A stretch of DNA of 12,763 nt from Prevotellaceae bacterium (GTDB taxonomy: Bacteria > Bacteroidota > Bacteroidia > Bacteroidales > UBA932): positions 1-12,763 of the forward strand of contig JAITQQ010000054.1 of assembly GCA_031288855.1 (NCBI GenBank). Reading direction: 5' to 3'. Positions 1 to 6,311 of the stretch are shown here, one piece after another. How positions within the stretch are numbered: position 1 is the stretch's first letter; each line of letters opens with the position of its first letter. The notes under the pieces were generated by a model. The model saw nothing but the letters and a program-made list of their open reading frames with translations, was not told where the DNA came from and ran no database searches. Made by a program: the position numbers and the translations under genes.

Positions 1-2
1 TC

Positions 3-2597
3 AAACCGCCGTTGCACGCCCGAGAAAGCCGCCAGTGCGGAACGGAGGGCGGAGAGCACGGAATGATTTTGGTTGACATCGCCCAAAGGTTTGTCGACAT
101 CGCCCAAAGGTTTGTCGACATCGCCCAAAGGTTTGTCGACGTCACCCGAAGGTTTGTCGACGTCACCCGAAGGTTTGTCGACGTCGCCCGAAGGTTTGTC
201 GACGTCGCCCGAAGGTTTGTCGACGTCGCCCAAAGGTTTGTCGACGTCGCCCAAAGGTTTGTCGACGTCGCCCAAAGGTTTGTCGACGTCACCCAAAGGT
301 TTGTCGACGTCGCCCGAAGGCTTGTGGACAAAGTACAAATAGGCGGCAGCTGTTGCAGCCACAGCGTTTTCCACGTTCATGCGCCCCGGAATGCCCAACA
401 CGCAATCGGGCAACACCGTGCCAAGCAGGTGAAGGTCGAACTGCGGGAGTCCGTTGTCCATCAGGCGGATATTATCGGCGTAGAAGTCGCATGGCCGGTT
501 GGCGGAGTAACGGTAAACGGTAAAGGGGGAACGGGGAACGGGGAACGGGTTATCCCCCTCTTGGAGGGGGTGGCCGCAGGCCGGGGGAGGACAGTCCACC
601 CCCGCCGTTCCGGTACCCCCGCCAGCGAGGGACAGTTCCACCCCTTCCTTTATAATGAGTGCGCCGCCGGGTTTCACCTGGCGGGCGAAATCGGCAAACG
701 CCTTTTTCACCTCGCCGGCCGTGCCGTATATGTCGAGGTGGTCGGCGTCGGTGGCCGTGATGACCGCAATTTGCGGAAACAGTTGCAGGAACGAACGGTC
801 GAACTCGTCGGCTTCGGCCACTAATGCCGGCTTGTCCGACAACAACAGGTTGCTGTGATAATTTTTCGAGATGCCCCCAAGGAACGCCGTACATCCGCCG
901 GCTGCCTGCGTGAGCAAGTGCGCGAGCATGGTGGTGATGGTGGTCTTTCCATGCGTGCCGGCCACGGCCAGCGTGGTTTTTGTGGCGGCGATATGCCCCA
1001 ACGCTTTCGAGCGTTTGATGAGGGTGTAGTTGTTATTTGTAAAATAGCTCAGTTCGCTGTGTTCGGCGGGCACTGCCGGCGTGTAAATCACCAGTGTGTT
1101 GTCCGGCGAGGCGGTGAAGGCCGGCGGAATCAGCGCCACGTCGTCGCTGTAATGTATGTCGACGCCTTCGCGCTCAAGCTCGGCGGTTAATGGCGAGGGC
1201 GTGCGGTCGTAGCCGGCAACCTGTGCGCCCGCATGTTTGTAGTAACGCGCCAATGCGCTCATGCCGATGCCGCCAATGCCGATGAAATAGACAAAAGCCG
1301 TCATGTCGACCAAGCCCGCGTAGCGGGCGCGTGGAGACATCTGTTGTCCTCGTTCCGCACTTGTCAAAGGAGTTTCGTTAGTCAGCAGATCCCTCGACGT
1401 CGCTTCGCTCCGCTCGGGATGACGGGGCGCCGTTCTCCGGATAATCTTCGCGATGTCGTCTGCGGCATTGGGCTTTGCCAATGCAGCGATGTTTTTCTCC
1501 AGTTCCCCGATGCGCGCCTCATCTTTCAACAAAGCCAATACGGTTGGAAGGAGCTTTTCGGCGGCCTCGTCGTCGCGCACCATGATGGCCGCATTTTTAT
1601 CGACGAGCGCCTGTGCGTTTTTCGTTTGGTGGTCTTCGGCCACATTGGGCGAGGGCACCAGCACGCAGGCTTTCGCCGCCACGCACAGTTCAGAAATAGT
1701 TCCCGCGCCGGCACGCGACACCACCACATCGGCAGCAGCAAAGGCTTCATCCATCCGGGAAATGAAATCCACGACGGTGATTGACGAACGGTCAACGGTC
1801 AACGGTAAATGGTCAACGGTTTTATTTCCGTTCCCCGTTCCCCGTTCCCCGTTAGCCGTTAGCCGTTCTCCGGTTACAGCAGCCTTTGCCTGTTCGAAAT
1901 ACGATTTTCCGGTTTGCCAGATGAAGTGCACGCCGCTGTGTTGCAATTCCGGCAAGGCCTGTGTCATTGCCTGATTGAGCGTACGTGCGCCCAAGCTGCC
2001 GCCCACAACCAAGACGGTCAACGGTGAAGGGTCAACGGTTAACGGTAAACGGTAAACGGTTTTATTTCCGTTCTCCATTCTCCGTTCCCCGTTAGCCGTA
2101 AATCTCACAGGGTTTCCGGTCAGCACGATTTTCTCTTTTGGGAAAAACCGCTCCATGCCCTCATACGCCACACAAATTTTCGAGGCGCGTTTCGCCAATA
2201 GCTTATTGGTAATTCCCGCATACGAATTTTGTTCCTGAATGACTGTGGGGATATTTTTACGCTGCGCCGCCCACAATACAGGCGCACTGGCGTAGCCGCC
2301 CACACCGACCACTACGCCGGGTTTGAAATCGTCAATTATTTGCGCCGCCTTGCGCACGCTTTTCCATAATTTATAAGGCAACAACAAATTTTTCCACGTC
2401 AGTTTCCGCTGCAAGCCCGCCACCGGCAAGCCGACAATGGTGTAGCCCGCCGCAGGGACTTTTTCCATTTCCATGCGTCCTTCGGCGCCGACAAATAAAA
2501 TATCAACGCCGGGATACCGCAATTTCAAAGCATTCGCTATGGCTACGGCCGGATAAATATGCCCGCCGGTCCCTCCTCCGCTGATTATTATTCTCAT
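3..2597 (-). CDS. MurG-MurC fused open reading frame (3' end beyond window)
   Basis: One uninterrupted minus-strand frame runs from the ATG at 2597 to the window edge, 865 codons. I checked every in-frame triplet for TAA, TAG and TGA and found none. Residues 1-388 are a complete MurG (lipid II GlcNAc transferase). Residues 389-431 are a repeat-derived linker. Residue 432 onward is MurC (UDP-MurNAc:L-alanine ligase), still open at its central domain. The two steps are normally done by separate proteins, MurC in the cytosol at the start of the pathway and MurG at the inner membrane face at its end. The ATG at 2597 lies 15 bases after ftsW and opens directly into the MurG nucleotide-binding glycine loop, which fixes the start. 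An internal start at Met432 (ATG at 1304) or Met420 could also yield separate MurC; no Shine-Dalgarno sequence is visible, but this phylum seldom uses one. The open frame is certain from the sequence; that a single fused protein is made is inferred. Confidence 0.85.
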   Translation of the reverse strand, partial: MRIIISGGGTGGHIYPAVAIANALKLRYPGVDILFVGAEGRMEMEKVPAAGYTIVGLPVAGLQRKLTWKNLLLPYKLWKSVRKAAQIIDDFKPGVVVGVGGYASAPVLWAAQRKNIPTVIQEQNSYAGITNKLLAKRASKICVAYEGMERFFPKEKIVLTGNPVRFTANGERRMENGNKTVYRLPLTVDPSPLTVLVVGGSLGARTLNQAMTQALPELQHSGVHFIWQTGKSYFEQAKAAVTGERLTANGERGTGNGNKTVDHLPLTVDRSSITVVDFISRMDEAFAAADVVVSRAGAGTISELCVAAKACVLVPSPNVAEDHQTKNAQALVDKNAAIMVRDDEAAEKLLPTVLALLKDEARIGELEKNIAALAKPNAADDIAKIIRRTAPRHPERSEATSRDLLTNETPLTSAERGQQMSPRARYAGLVDMTAFVYFIGIGGIGMSALARYYKHAGAQVAGYDRTPSPLTAELEREGVDIHYSDDVALIPPAFTASPDNTLVIYTPAVPAEHSELSYFTNNNYTLIKRSKALGHIAATKTTLAVAGTHGKTTITTMLAHLLTQAAGGCTAFLGGISKNYHSNLLLSDKPALVAEADEFDRSFLQLFPQIAVITATDADHLDIYGTAGEVKKAFADFARQVKPGGALIIKEGVELSLAGGGTGTAGVDCPPPACGHPLQEGDNPFPVPRSPFTVYRYSANRPCDFYADNIRLMDNGLPQFDLHLLGTVLPDCVLGIPGRMNVENAVAATAAAYLYFVHKPSGDVDKPLGDVDKPLGDVDKPLGDVDKPLGDVDKPSGDVDKPSGDVDKPSGDVDKPSGDVDKPLGDVDKPLGDVDKPLGDVNQNHSVLSALRSALAAFSGVQRRF
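72..323 (-). repeat. 21-bp tandem repeat, 12 copies, coding KPxGDVD within MurC
   Basis: Twelve head-to-tail 21-bp units with no spacers, followed by a 6-base partial unit (324-329). On the coding strand each unit reads KPLGDVD or KPSGDVD; the last reads KPLGDVN. In transcription order the variants are one Ser unit, four Leu, four Ser, three Leu. Differences between units are few: TTG/TCG (Leu/Ser), GGC/GGT and GAC/GAT. Block-wise grouping of variants suggests growth by slippage or unequal exchange of neighbouring units. The array sits between the conserved helix NVENAVAATAAAYLY and the helix VLSALRSALAAF, which are joined by only a few residues in ordinary MurC. The unit length is a multiple of three, so changes in copy number would preserve the frame. 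Each unit except the first carries GTCGAC. Confidence 0.97.
507..620 (-). repeat. Compound repeat element inserted in-frame in MurC
   Basis: On the plus strand this stretch has 7-bp-period repeats of the AACGGTA/AACGGGG type (507-550), then a perfect inverted repeat, ccccctc-ttg-gaggggg (554-570), then a GC-rich tail with ggcc-gca-ggcc. On the coding strand it gives a Pro/Gly/Cys-rich peptide, roughly fused residues 660-693, lying between EGVELSLAGG and TVYRYSAN. In ordinary MurC these neighbours form one short connection leading to the FYADNI strand, so I read this as an insertion. The 7-bp units are related to the two elements inside MurG, but the ACGGGGA part is in the opposite orientation. 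Boundaries are approximate because the native loop is not known. Confidence 0.75.
1305..1433 (-). repeat. HPERSE-type dispersed repeat forming the MurG-MurC linker
   Basis: This DNA encodes the segment between the MurG C-terminus and MurC Met432. It includes RHPERSEATSRDLL (residues 392-405), then NETPLTSAERG and MSPRARYAGLVD. Peptides of the HPERSE..SRDL type are, as I recall, familiar as spurious translations of dispersed bacterial repeats rather than of a protein family. The DNA has the self-complementary character of such elements, for example gcccgc-gta-gcgggc at 1314-1328. Its position, exactly where the murG stop and the murC leader should be, suggests that insertion removed the stop and joined the frames. 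Whether the ATG at 1304 is the old murC start or belongs to the repeat cannot be told from this sequence. Confidence 0.8.
1779..1871 (-). repeat. 7-bp-period palindromic element in MurG, copy 2
   Basis: On the coding strand the segment consists of ACGGGGA-type units, a centre aacgg-aaataaaa-ccgtt that can fold back on itself, then CCGTTGA/CCATTTA-type units. It encodes LTANGERGTGNGNKTV followed by DHLPLTVDRSS. It shares long stretches with the element at 2013-2102 and is read in the same orientation and the same codon phase. It lies between EQAKAAV and VVDFISRMDEAF of MurG, where ordinary Bacteroidota MurG has a connection of about ten residues, so it lengthens the loop by about twenty. Confidence 0.85.
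2013..2102 (-). repeat. 7-bp-period palindromic element in MurG, copy 1
   Basis: Same family as the element at 1779-1871: ACGGGGA/ACGGAGA units, the centre aacggaaataaaaccgtt, then a run of CCGTTTA, CCGTTAA and CCGTTGA units. It encodes TANGERRMENGNKTV followed by YRLPLTVDPSPLTV (residues 167-195). It lies exactly between TGNPVR, the end of the MurG N-domain, and LVVGGSLGAR, the start of the C-domain. The length between these motifs, about 30 residues, is close to that of ordinary family members, so the repeat seems to have replaced the native interdomain linker rather than just lengthened it. Confidence 0.88.
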
Positions 2598-2612
2598 TTT
2601 ACTGCCCACAAA

Positions 2613-3764
2613 TTAATCCCCCTCTCCGGTTTTATTTTTTTCAATAATATTTCGCTCATCACTCGCGCGGCTCACCGCAAGGACTATTCCCAACGAAATG
2701 CTAATGGCAAGCAACGAACTTCCGCCAAGGCTCACCAAGGGCAAGGGCTGTCCTGTAACAGGCGTTAACCCCACCGCCACGCACATGTTCAGCATGGCCT
2801 GAAACACAATAGACAGCACAAAGCCGAGCACAATCAACATCGAGAAAACCCGCGTACACGATTGGGCAATGACCACCGCCCTGAACAACAATATAAGATA
2901 CGCGGCGAGAATAGCTACGCCACCCACAATTCCATATTCTTCAAGTATAATAGCGTAAATAAAATCGGAATAAGCCTGTGAGAGCACATAGCGCTGTGTG
3001 CTGTGTCCCGGCCCTTTTCCTAAAATCCCTCCGGTGGCTATCGCCATCTGCGAATAGTCGATTTGTTCATCTTTTCTTATTTCATTTTTATCGTTATCAT
3101 CCGACTCAAAAAAAGATTTCACACGATTCAGCGCCGTTTCGGAACGCGGGAGAACTTGCGTTACCGCGCCATCGGCGAAATACAAGCCAATGGCCACCGT
3201 GGCAATCACAGCCGCTCTAAGCAAGAATGCCGTTTTAATTTCACCGACGAACAAAACAATCAACACCACTATCAGGAAGAGCAGCGCCGCCGATGTGCTG
3301 CCCCACAGGATAAGAAAAAACACAATGGCAACAGGCGCCAGAATTTTCCATGCAAATTCCTTAAACGTACTCAACTCCTCACTTTCCATAATTTTAGCCA
3401 AGTACAGGATAATTCCGATTTTAGCCAAATCGGCCGGATTGAAGGTGAAGCCGAATACGGAAATTACACGTATGGCGCCGTGCAGTTTTACGCCGATAAA
3501 CGGTGTAAGGATAAGCAGTATAACACTACCTATCAAAAACGGAATAGACAGCCGCCGGTACCAGCCAACAGGAATGCGGTGAAAGAAATACACTGCCGCA
3601 AAACTTATGAGTACCAAGCCGCTCTGTTTGAGCAAAGGGCTCATGAAATCCTTTTGCGAAGCGATAGATGAATAAATCAGCGGTATTGACGAAAAGCACA
3701 GAAATGCAATCATCAACCAGATAATTTTATCGCCTTTGATTTTTTGTGAAAAAGATTTTATCAT
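2613..3764 (-). CDS. ftsW: FtsW, septal peptidoglycan glycosyltransferase (SEDS)
   Basis: FtsW is the SEDS-family polymerase that joins lipid II into glycan strands at the septum, working with the class B PBP encoded upstream in the same operon. The 383-residue product is strongly hydrophobic with about eight to ten membrane segments, beginning near residues 14-32. Family motifs visible are FNPADLAKIGIILYLAK (108-124, the usual Q/NP-E/D-K region), the large external loop ending in AIATGGILGKGPGHS (241-255), AYSDFIYAIILEEYG (264-278) with the Asp (267) expected to be catalytic, and the C-terminal VTGQPLPLVSLGGSS (336-350). An acidic charged stretch, SDDNDKNEIRKDEQ (221-234), sits in the outside loop. 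RodA is the main alternative, but the position between murD and murG favours FtsW. It starts at an ATG 21 bases after murD; murG starts 15 bases after its stop. Confidence 0.94.
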   Translation of the reverse strand: MIKSFSQKIKGDKIIWLMIAFLCFSSIPLIYSSIASQKDFMSPLLKQSGLVLISFAAVYFFHRIPVGWYRRLSIPFLIGSVILLILTPFIGVKLHGAIRVISVFGFTFNPADLAKIGIILYLAKIMESEELSTFKEFAWKILAPVAIVFFLILWGSTSAALLFLIVVLIVLFVGEIKTAFLLRAAVIATVAIGLYFADGAVTQVLPRSETALNRVKSFFESDDNDKNEIRKDEQIDYSQMAIATGGILGKGPGHSTQRYVLSQAYSDFIYAIILEEYGIVGGVAILAAYLILLFRAVVIAQSCTRVFSMLIVLGFVLSIVFQAMLNMCVAVGLTPVTGQPLPLVSLGGSSLLAISISLGIVLAVSRASDERNIIEKNKTGEGD

Positions 3765-3785
3765 GATGCCATCTGCCGTTAAGGA

Positions 3786-5120
3786 TTAAAGGTTACGGAC
3801 GGCCTCTTTAAATTGCCATCCGCGGTCTTTGTAATTTTTAAACAAATCGAAACTCGCACAAGCCGGCGAGAGCAATACGGTATCGCCCGGCGTTGCCAAA
3901 GTATAAGCTGCCTTCACCGCATCTGCCGCCGAATGTACATCAACAATGGTGGGAACGAGGTTGCCAAATGCGCGGTGCAATTTGTCATTGTCCACACCAA
4001 GGCAAACAATAGCCTTTACTTTTTCTTTCACCACGTCGAACAGTTCGCTGTAGTCATTTCCTTTATCCGTGCCGCCGGCAATCCACACCACTTGGGTGGT
4101 CATGCTTTCCAGTGCATACCACGCCGCATTGACGTTGGTGGCTTTGCTGTCGTTGATATAAAGCACGTCGCGCACTTTCAGTACGGCTTCGAGGCGATGC
4201 TCCACGCCCTTAAACGTCATAAGGCTCTCGCGAATCACTTCATTTTTTATTTTAAGCACCTGCCCCGCCACTGCCGCAGCCATGGAATTATAGACGTTGT
4301 GCTTGCCCTGCAACGACAATTCCTGCAACAACATTGAAAATTCACAATTACGGTAACGCGCACGCAATTTGTCGTGCTCCACAAATGCGCCCTCTGCCAC
4401 TTCTCCGGTTTGTGAAAAGGGAAGCTGCTGGGCTTTCAATACAATTTTATTCAAGTGTGCCATAGTAACCTCGTCATCCGAACAAAAAATAAAACAATCA
4501 TCTTCCGACATATTTTGTGTGATGCGGAACTTTGAATTTATATAGTTCTGCATGTTGTAATCATAGCGGTCTAAGTGGTCGGGCGTGATATTAAGCAACA
4601 CGGCAATATCGGCTTTAAAATCATACATTCCGTCGAGTTGAAAACTGCTAATCTCCAACACGTAGTAATCAAAATTTTCCGTAGCCACCTGATAGGCGAA
4701 ACTCTTTCCGATATTCCCGCCCAAGCCCACGTTCAGCCCTGCATTTTTCAACAGGAAATAAATAATCGACGTGGTGGTTGTTTTTCCATTGCTTCCGGTA
4801 ACACATATTTTTTTTGCGTTACTGTAACGCCCGGCAAATTCAATTTCGGAAATCACCGGCGTGCCTTGCGCCATCAGGGTTGCAACTACCGGAGCCGCAT
4901 CGGGAATACCGGGGCTTTTTACTACTTCATCGGCGTTGTATATCAAATCTTCCGTGTGTTTTCCTTCTTCGAATGCAATGTCGTATTGTTGCAGCGTGCT
5001 TTTGTAGTCATCCTGCAACGCGCCCGAGTCAGACAAAAAAACGTCAAACCCCTTGATTTTCGCCAAGACCGCCGCGCCCACGCCGCTTTCTCCTCCGCCA
5101 AGAACAACTACTCTTTTCAT
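3786..5120 (-). CDS. murD: MurD, UDP-MurNAc-L-alanine:D-glutamate ligase
   Basis: MurD adds D-glutamate to UDP-MurNAc-L-Ala in the cytosol, using ATP. The 444-residue length is normal for the family. Seen: the N-terminal nucleotide-binding loop LGGGESGVGAA (7-17), the KSPGIP stretch (68-73), the ATP loop VTGSNGKTTTTS (107-118, Lys113), NITPDHLDRY (177-186), the lysine expected to be carbamoylated in NYINSK (Lys197), HRLE and INDSKATN in the central domain, AGGTDKGNDYSEL, and the C-terminal LLSPACASFD block. The ATG at 5120 is only 3 bases after the mraY stop, which supports translational coupling. No repeat insertion is visible, in contrast to the neighbouring MurG-MurC. Confidence 0.96.
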   Translation of the reverse strand: MKRVVVLGGGESGVGAAVLAKIKGFDVFLSDSGALQDDYKSTLQQYDIAFEEGKHTEDLIYNADEVVKSPGIPDAAPVVATLMAQGTPVISEIEFAGRYSNAKKICVTGSNGKTTTTSIIYFLLKNAGLNVGLGGNIGKSFAYQVATENFDYYVLEISSFQLDGMYDFKADIAVLLNITPDHLDRYDYNMQNYINSKFRITQNMSEDDCFIFCSDDEVTMAHLNKIVLKAQQLPFSQTGEVAEGAFVEHDKLRARYRNCEFSMLLQELSLQGKHNVYNSMAAAVAGQVLKIKNEVIRESLMTFKGVEHRLEAVLKVRDVLYINDSKATNVNAAWYALESMTTQVVWIAGGTDKGNDYSELFDVVKEKVKAIVCLGVDNDKLHRAFGNLVPTIVDVHSAADAVKAAYTLATPGDTVLLSPACASFDLFKNYKDRGWQFKEAVRNL

Positions 5121-5123
5121 TAT

Positions 5124-6311
5124 CTACCGCACTTTTAAAGTTACTACTGTTAACACCGCCAATAAAACGGCTATGATAAAAAAGCGAACCACAATTTTCG
5201 CTTCCGGCAAAGCCTGCGCCGGACGCTGTATCAGCGCCGGAATATCGCCACTCTTTTTTTGAAAATGATGATGCAGGGGCGTCATCTTGAATATCCGGCG
5301 GCCTTCGCCGTATTTCCGTTTTGTATATTTAAACCAGGCCACCTGCACGACTACCGAAAGGCTTTCCACAAAGAAAATACCGCACAATACCGGGATCAAT
5401 AATTCTTTACGCACCACAATGGCAAACACCGCTATAATTGCGCCTATGGTAAGGCTTCCGGTATCGCCCATAAACACCTGCGCCGGATAAGAATTATACC
5501 ACAGGAAGCCGATCAACGCGCCGACAAATGCAGCCATGAACACCACCAACTCCCCGCTGTGCGGGATATACATGATATTGAGATAATCGGCATAAATAAT
5601 GTTCCCCGACAAGTAGGCGAATATGCCCAACACCACGCCTATAATAATGGAAACGCCCGACAACAGGCCATCCATGCCATCGGTGAGATTAGCGCCGTTT
5701 GACACCGCCACAATAATAAATATTACCACAAGCGCATATATAATCCATCCGGCAAAGTCCGAATACTCGCCGGATATAGGCGACAACCATTGATAATCAA
5801 ATTCATTTTCCTTCACAAACGGAATGGTCGTTTTGGTAGTTGTATCGCCGAAAAAGTACATGCTAGAAGCCACAATCAGCCCTAACCCAACTTGCCCGAT
5901 AATCTTAAAACGCCCATGCAGCCCTTCTTTATTTTTACGGAACACTTTTATGTAATCGTCAAGGAAACCGATACAGCCAATCCACACGGTGGAAATAATC
6001 ATAAGCTGTACATACACATTTAATAAATTACAGAACAGCAACACCGGCGCCATGATTGACAGCAGGATAATAATCCCGCCCATAGCCGGCGTACCGCGTT
6101 TTGACAACTGCCCTTCGAGGCCGAGGTCGCGTATCTCCTCGCCTATTTGTTTTCGCTGCAAAAAGCGAATAATATATTTCCCGAATATCCAGGCGACCAA
6201 AAGAGAAAACAACGTGGCCAACGCTGCCCGAAACGACAAGTAGCGGAACAACCCCGAGCCCGGAAAATCAACCAGGGCTTTATTTAAATATTCAAACAGG
6301 TGATACAACAT
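5124..6311 (-). CDS. mraY: MraY, phospho-MurNAc-pentapeptide transferase
   Basis: MraY moves phospho-MurNAc-pentapeptide from UDP to undecaprenyl phosphate, giving lipid I at the inner face of the membrane. The product has 395 residues and about ten membrane helices. Diagnostic motifs are KRGTPAMGG (71-79), the acidic pair in GFLDDYIKV (115-123), NLTDGMDGL (208-216), [10 protein letters not shown] (282-291) and the histidine triplet in [10 protein letters not shown] (344-353). An extended loop of about 45 residues (154-185) between two membrane segments is, to my knowledge, usual for Bacteroidota MraY. The ATG at 6311 lies inside the end of murE (28-base overlap) and murD follows after 3 bases, so the gene is tightly embedded in the operon. 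Confidence 0.97.
   Translation of the reverse strand: MLYHLFEYLNKALVDFPGSGLFRYLSFRAALATLFSLLVAWIFGKYIIRFLQRKQIGEEIRDLGLEGQLSKRGTPAMGGIIILLSIMAPVLLFCNLLNVYVQLMIISTVWIGCIGFLDDYIKVFRKNKEGLHGRFKIIGQVGLGLIVASSMYFFGDTTTKTTIPFVKENEFDYQWLSPISGEYSDFAGWIIYALVVIFIIVAVSNGANLTDGMDGLLSGVSIIIGVVLGIFAYLSGNIIYADYLNIMYIPHSGELVVFMAAFVGALIGFLWYNSYPAQVFMGDTGSLTIGAIIAVFAIVVRKELLIPVLCGIFFVESLSVVVQVAWFKYTKRKYGEGRRIFKMTPLHHHFQKKSGDIPALIQRPAQALPEAKIVVRFFIIAVLLAVLTVVTLKVR

Larger units (their letters stand above)
3..1304 (-). other. murC: MurC portion of the fused frame (partial)
   Basis: MurC is the ATP-dependent ligase that adds L-alanine to UDP-MurNAc, the first peptide step. Numbering from Met432 of the fused frame, it opens with FVYFIGIGGIGMSALARYY, the UDP-binding glycine loop. 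The ATP-binding loop AGTHGKTTITTM lies at fused residues 546-557, the EADEFDRSFL block at about 595-604, and DADHLDIYG at about 617-625. After an inserted segment come FYADNIRL, the GIPGRMNVENAVAA block, and GVQRRF at the window edge. The MurC family usually totals about 455-475 residues. Here 434 residues are already used by the middle of the protein because of two insertions: about 34 residues at fused 660-693 and 84 residues of tandem repeat at 759-842. The C-terminal ligase domain lies outside the window. The nearest in-frame ATG is at 1304, but no stop separates it from MurG. Confidence 0.93.
1305..2597 (-). other. murG: MurG portion of the fused frame, plus linker
   Basis: MurG transfers GlcNAc from UDP-GlcNAc to lipid I, giving lipid II, on the cytoplasmic face of the membrane. 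It is a two-domain GT-B enzyme. Seen here: the N-terminal loop SGGGTGGHIYPA (residues 6-17), the VGVGGYASAP stretch (about 113-122), QEQNSYAGITNK (about 136-147 of the N-domain end), TGNPVR (160-165), the C-domain start LVVGGSLGART (196-206), FIWQTGKSYFEQA (225-237), VDFISRMDEAF (276-286), and the donor-site motif SRAGAGTISEL (294-304). The family ending LAKPNAADDIAKII closes at about residue 387, where a stop would normally follow. Two repeat-encoded segments interrupt it: residues 166-195 occupy the place of the linker between the two GT-B domains, and residues 243-273 enlarge a loop just before VVDFISRM. Both lie outside the recognisable motifs, and all catalytic signatures are intact, so I judge the enzyme functional rather than a pseudogene. 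Confidence 0.93.

Noticed and set aside
72..323. Possible CRISPR-like array
   Set aside because: Units are 21 bp head to tail with no spacers and translate as a regular heptapeptide within MurC; it is a coding tandem repeat.
12..824. Long plus-strand open frame opposite murC, starting with a repetitive FVDVAQR segment
   Set aside because: It is antisense to intact MurC motifs; its length comes from the tandem repeat, which is nearly stop-free in all frames, and from the GC-rich coding strand opposite.
3..2597. murG-murC region as a pseudogene broken by repeat insertion
   Set aside because: No stop or frameshift exists in 865 codons, and glycine loops, ATP loop and donor-site motifs of both enzymes are intact.
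3063..3671. 202-codon plus-strand frame opposite ftsW
   Set aside because: Shadow of the hydrophobic FtsW coding strand; no start context or family motif.
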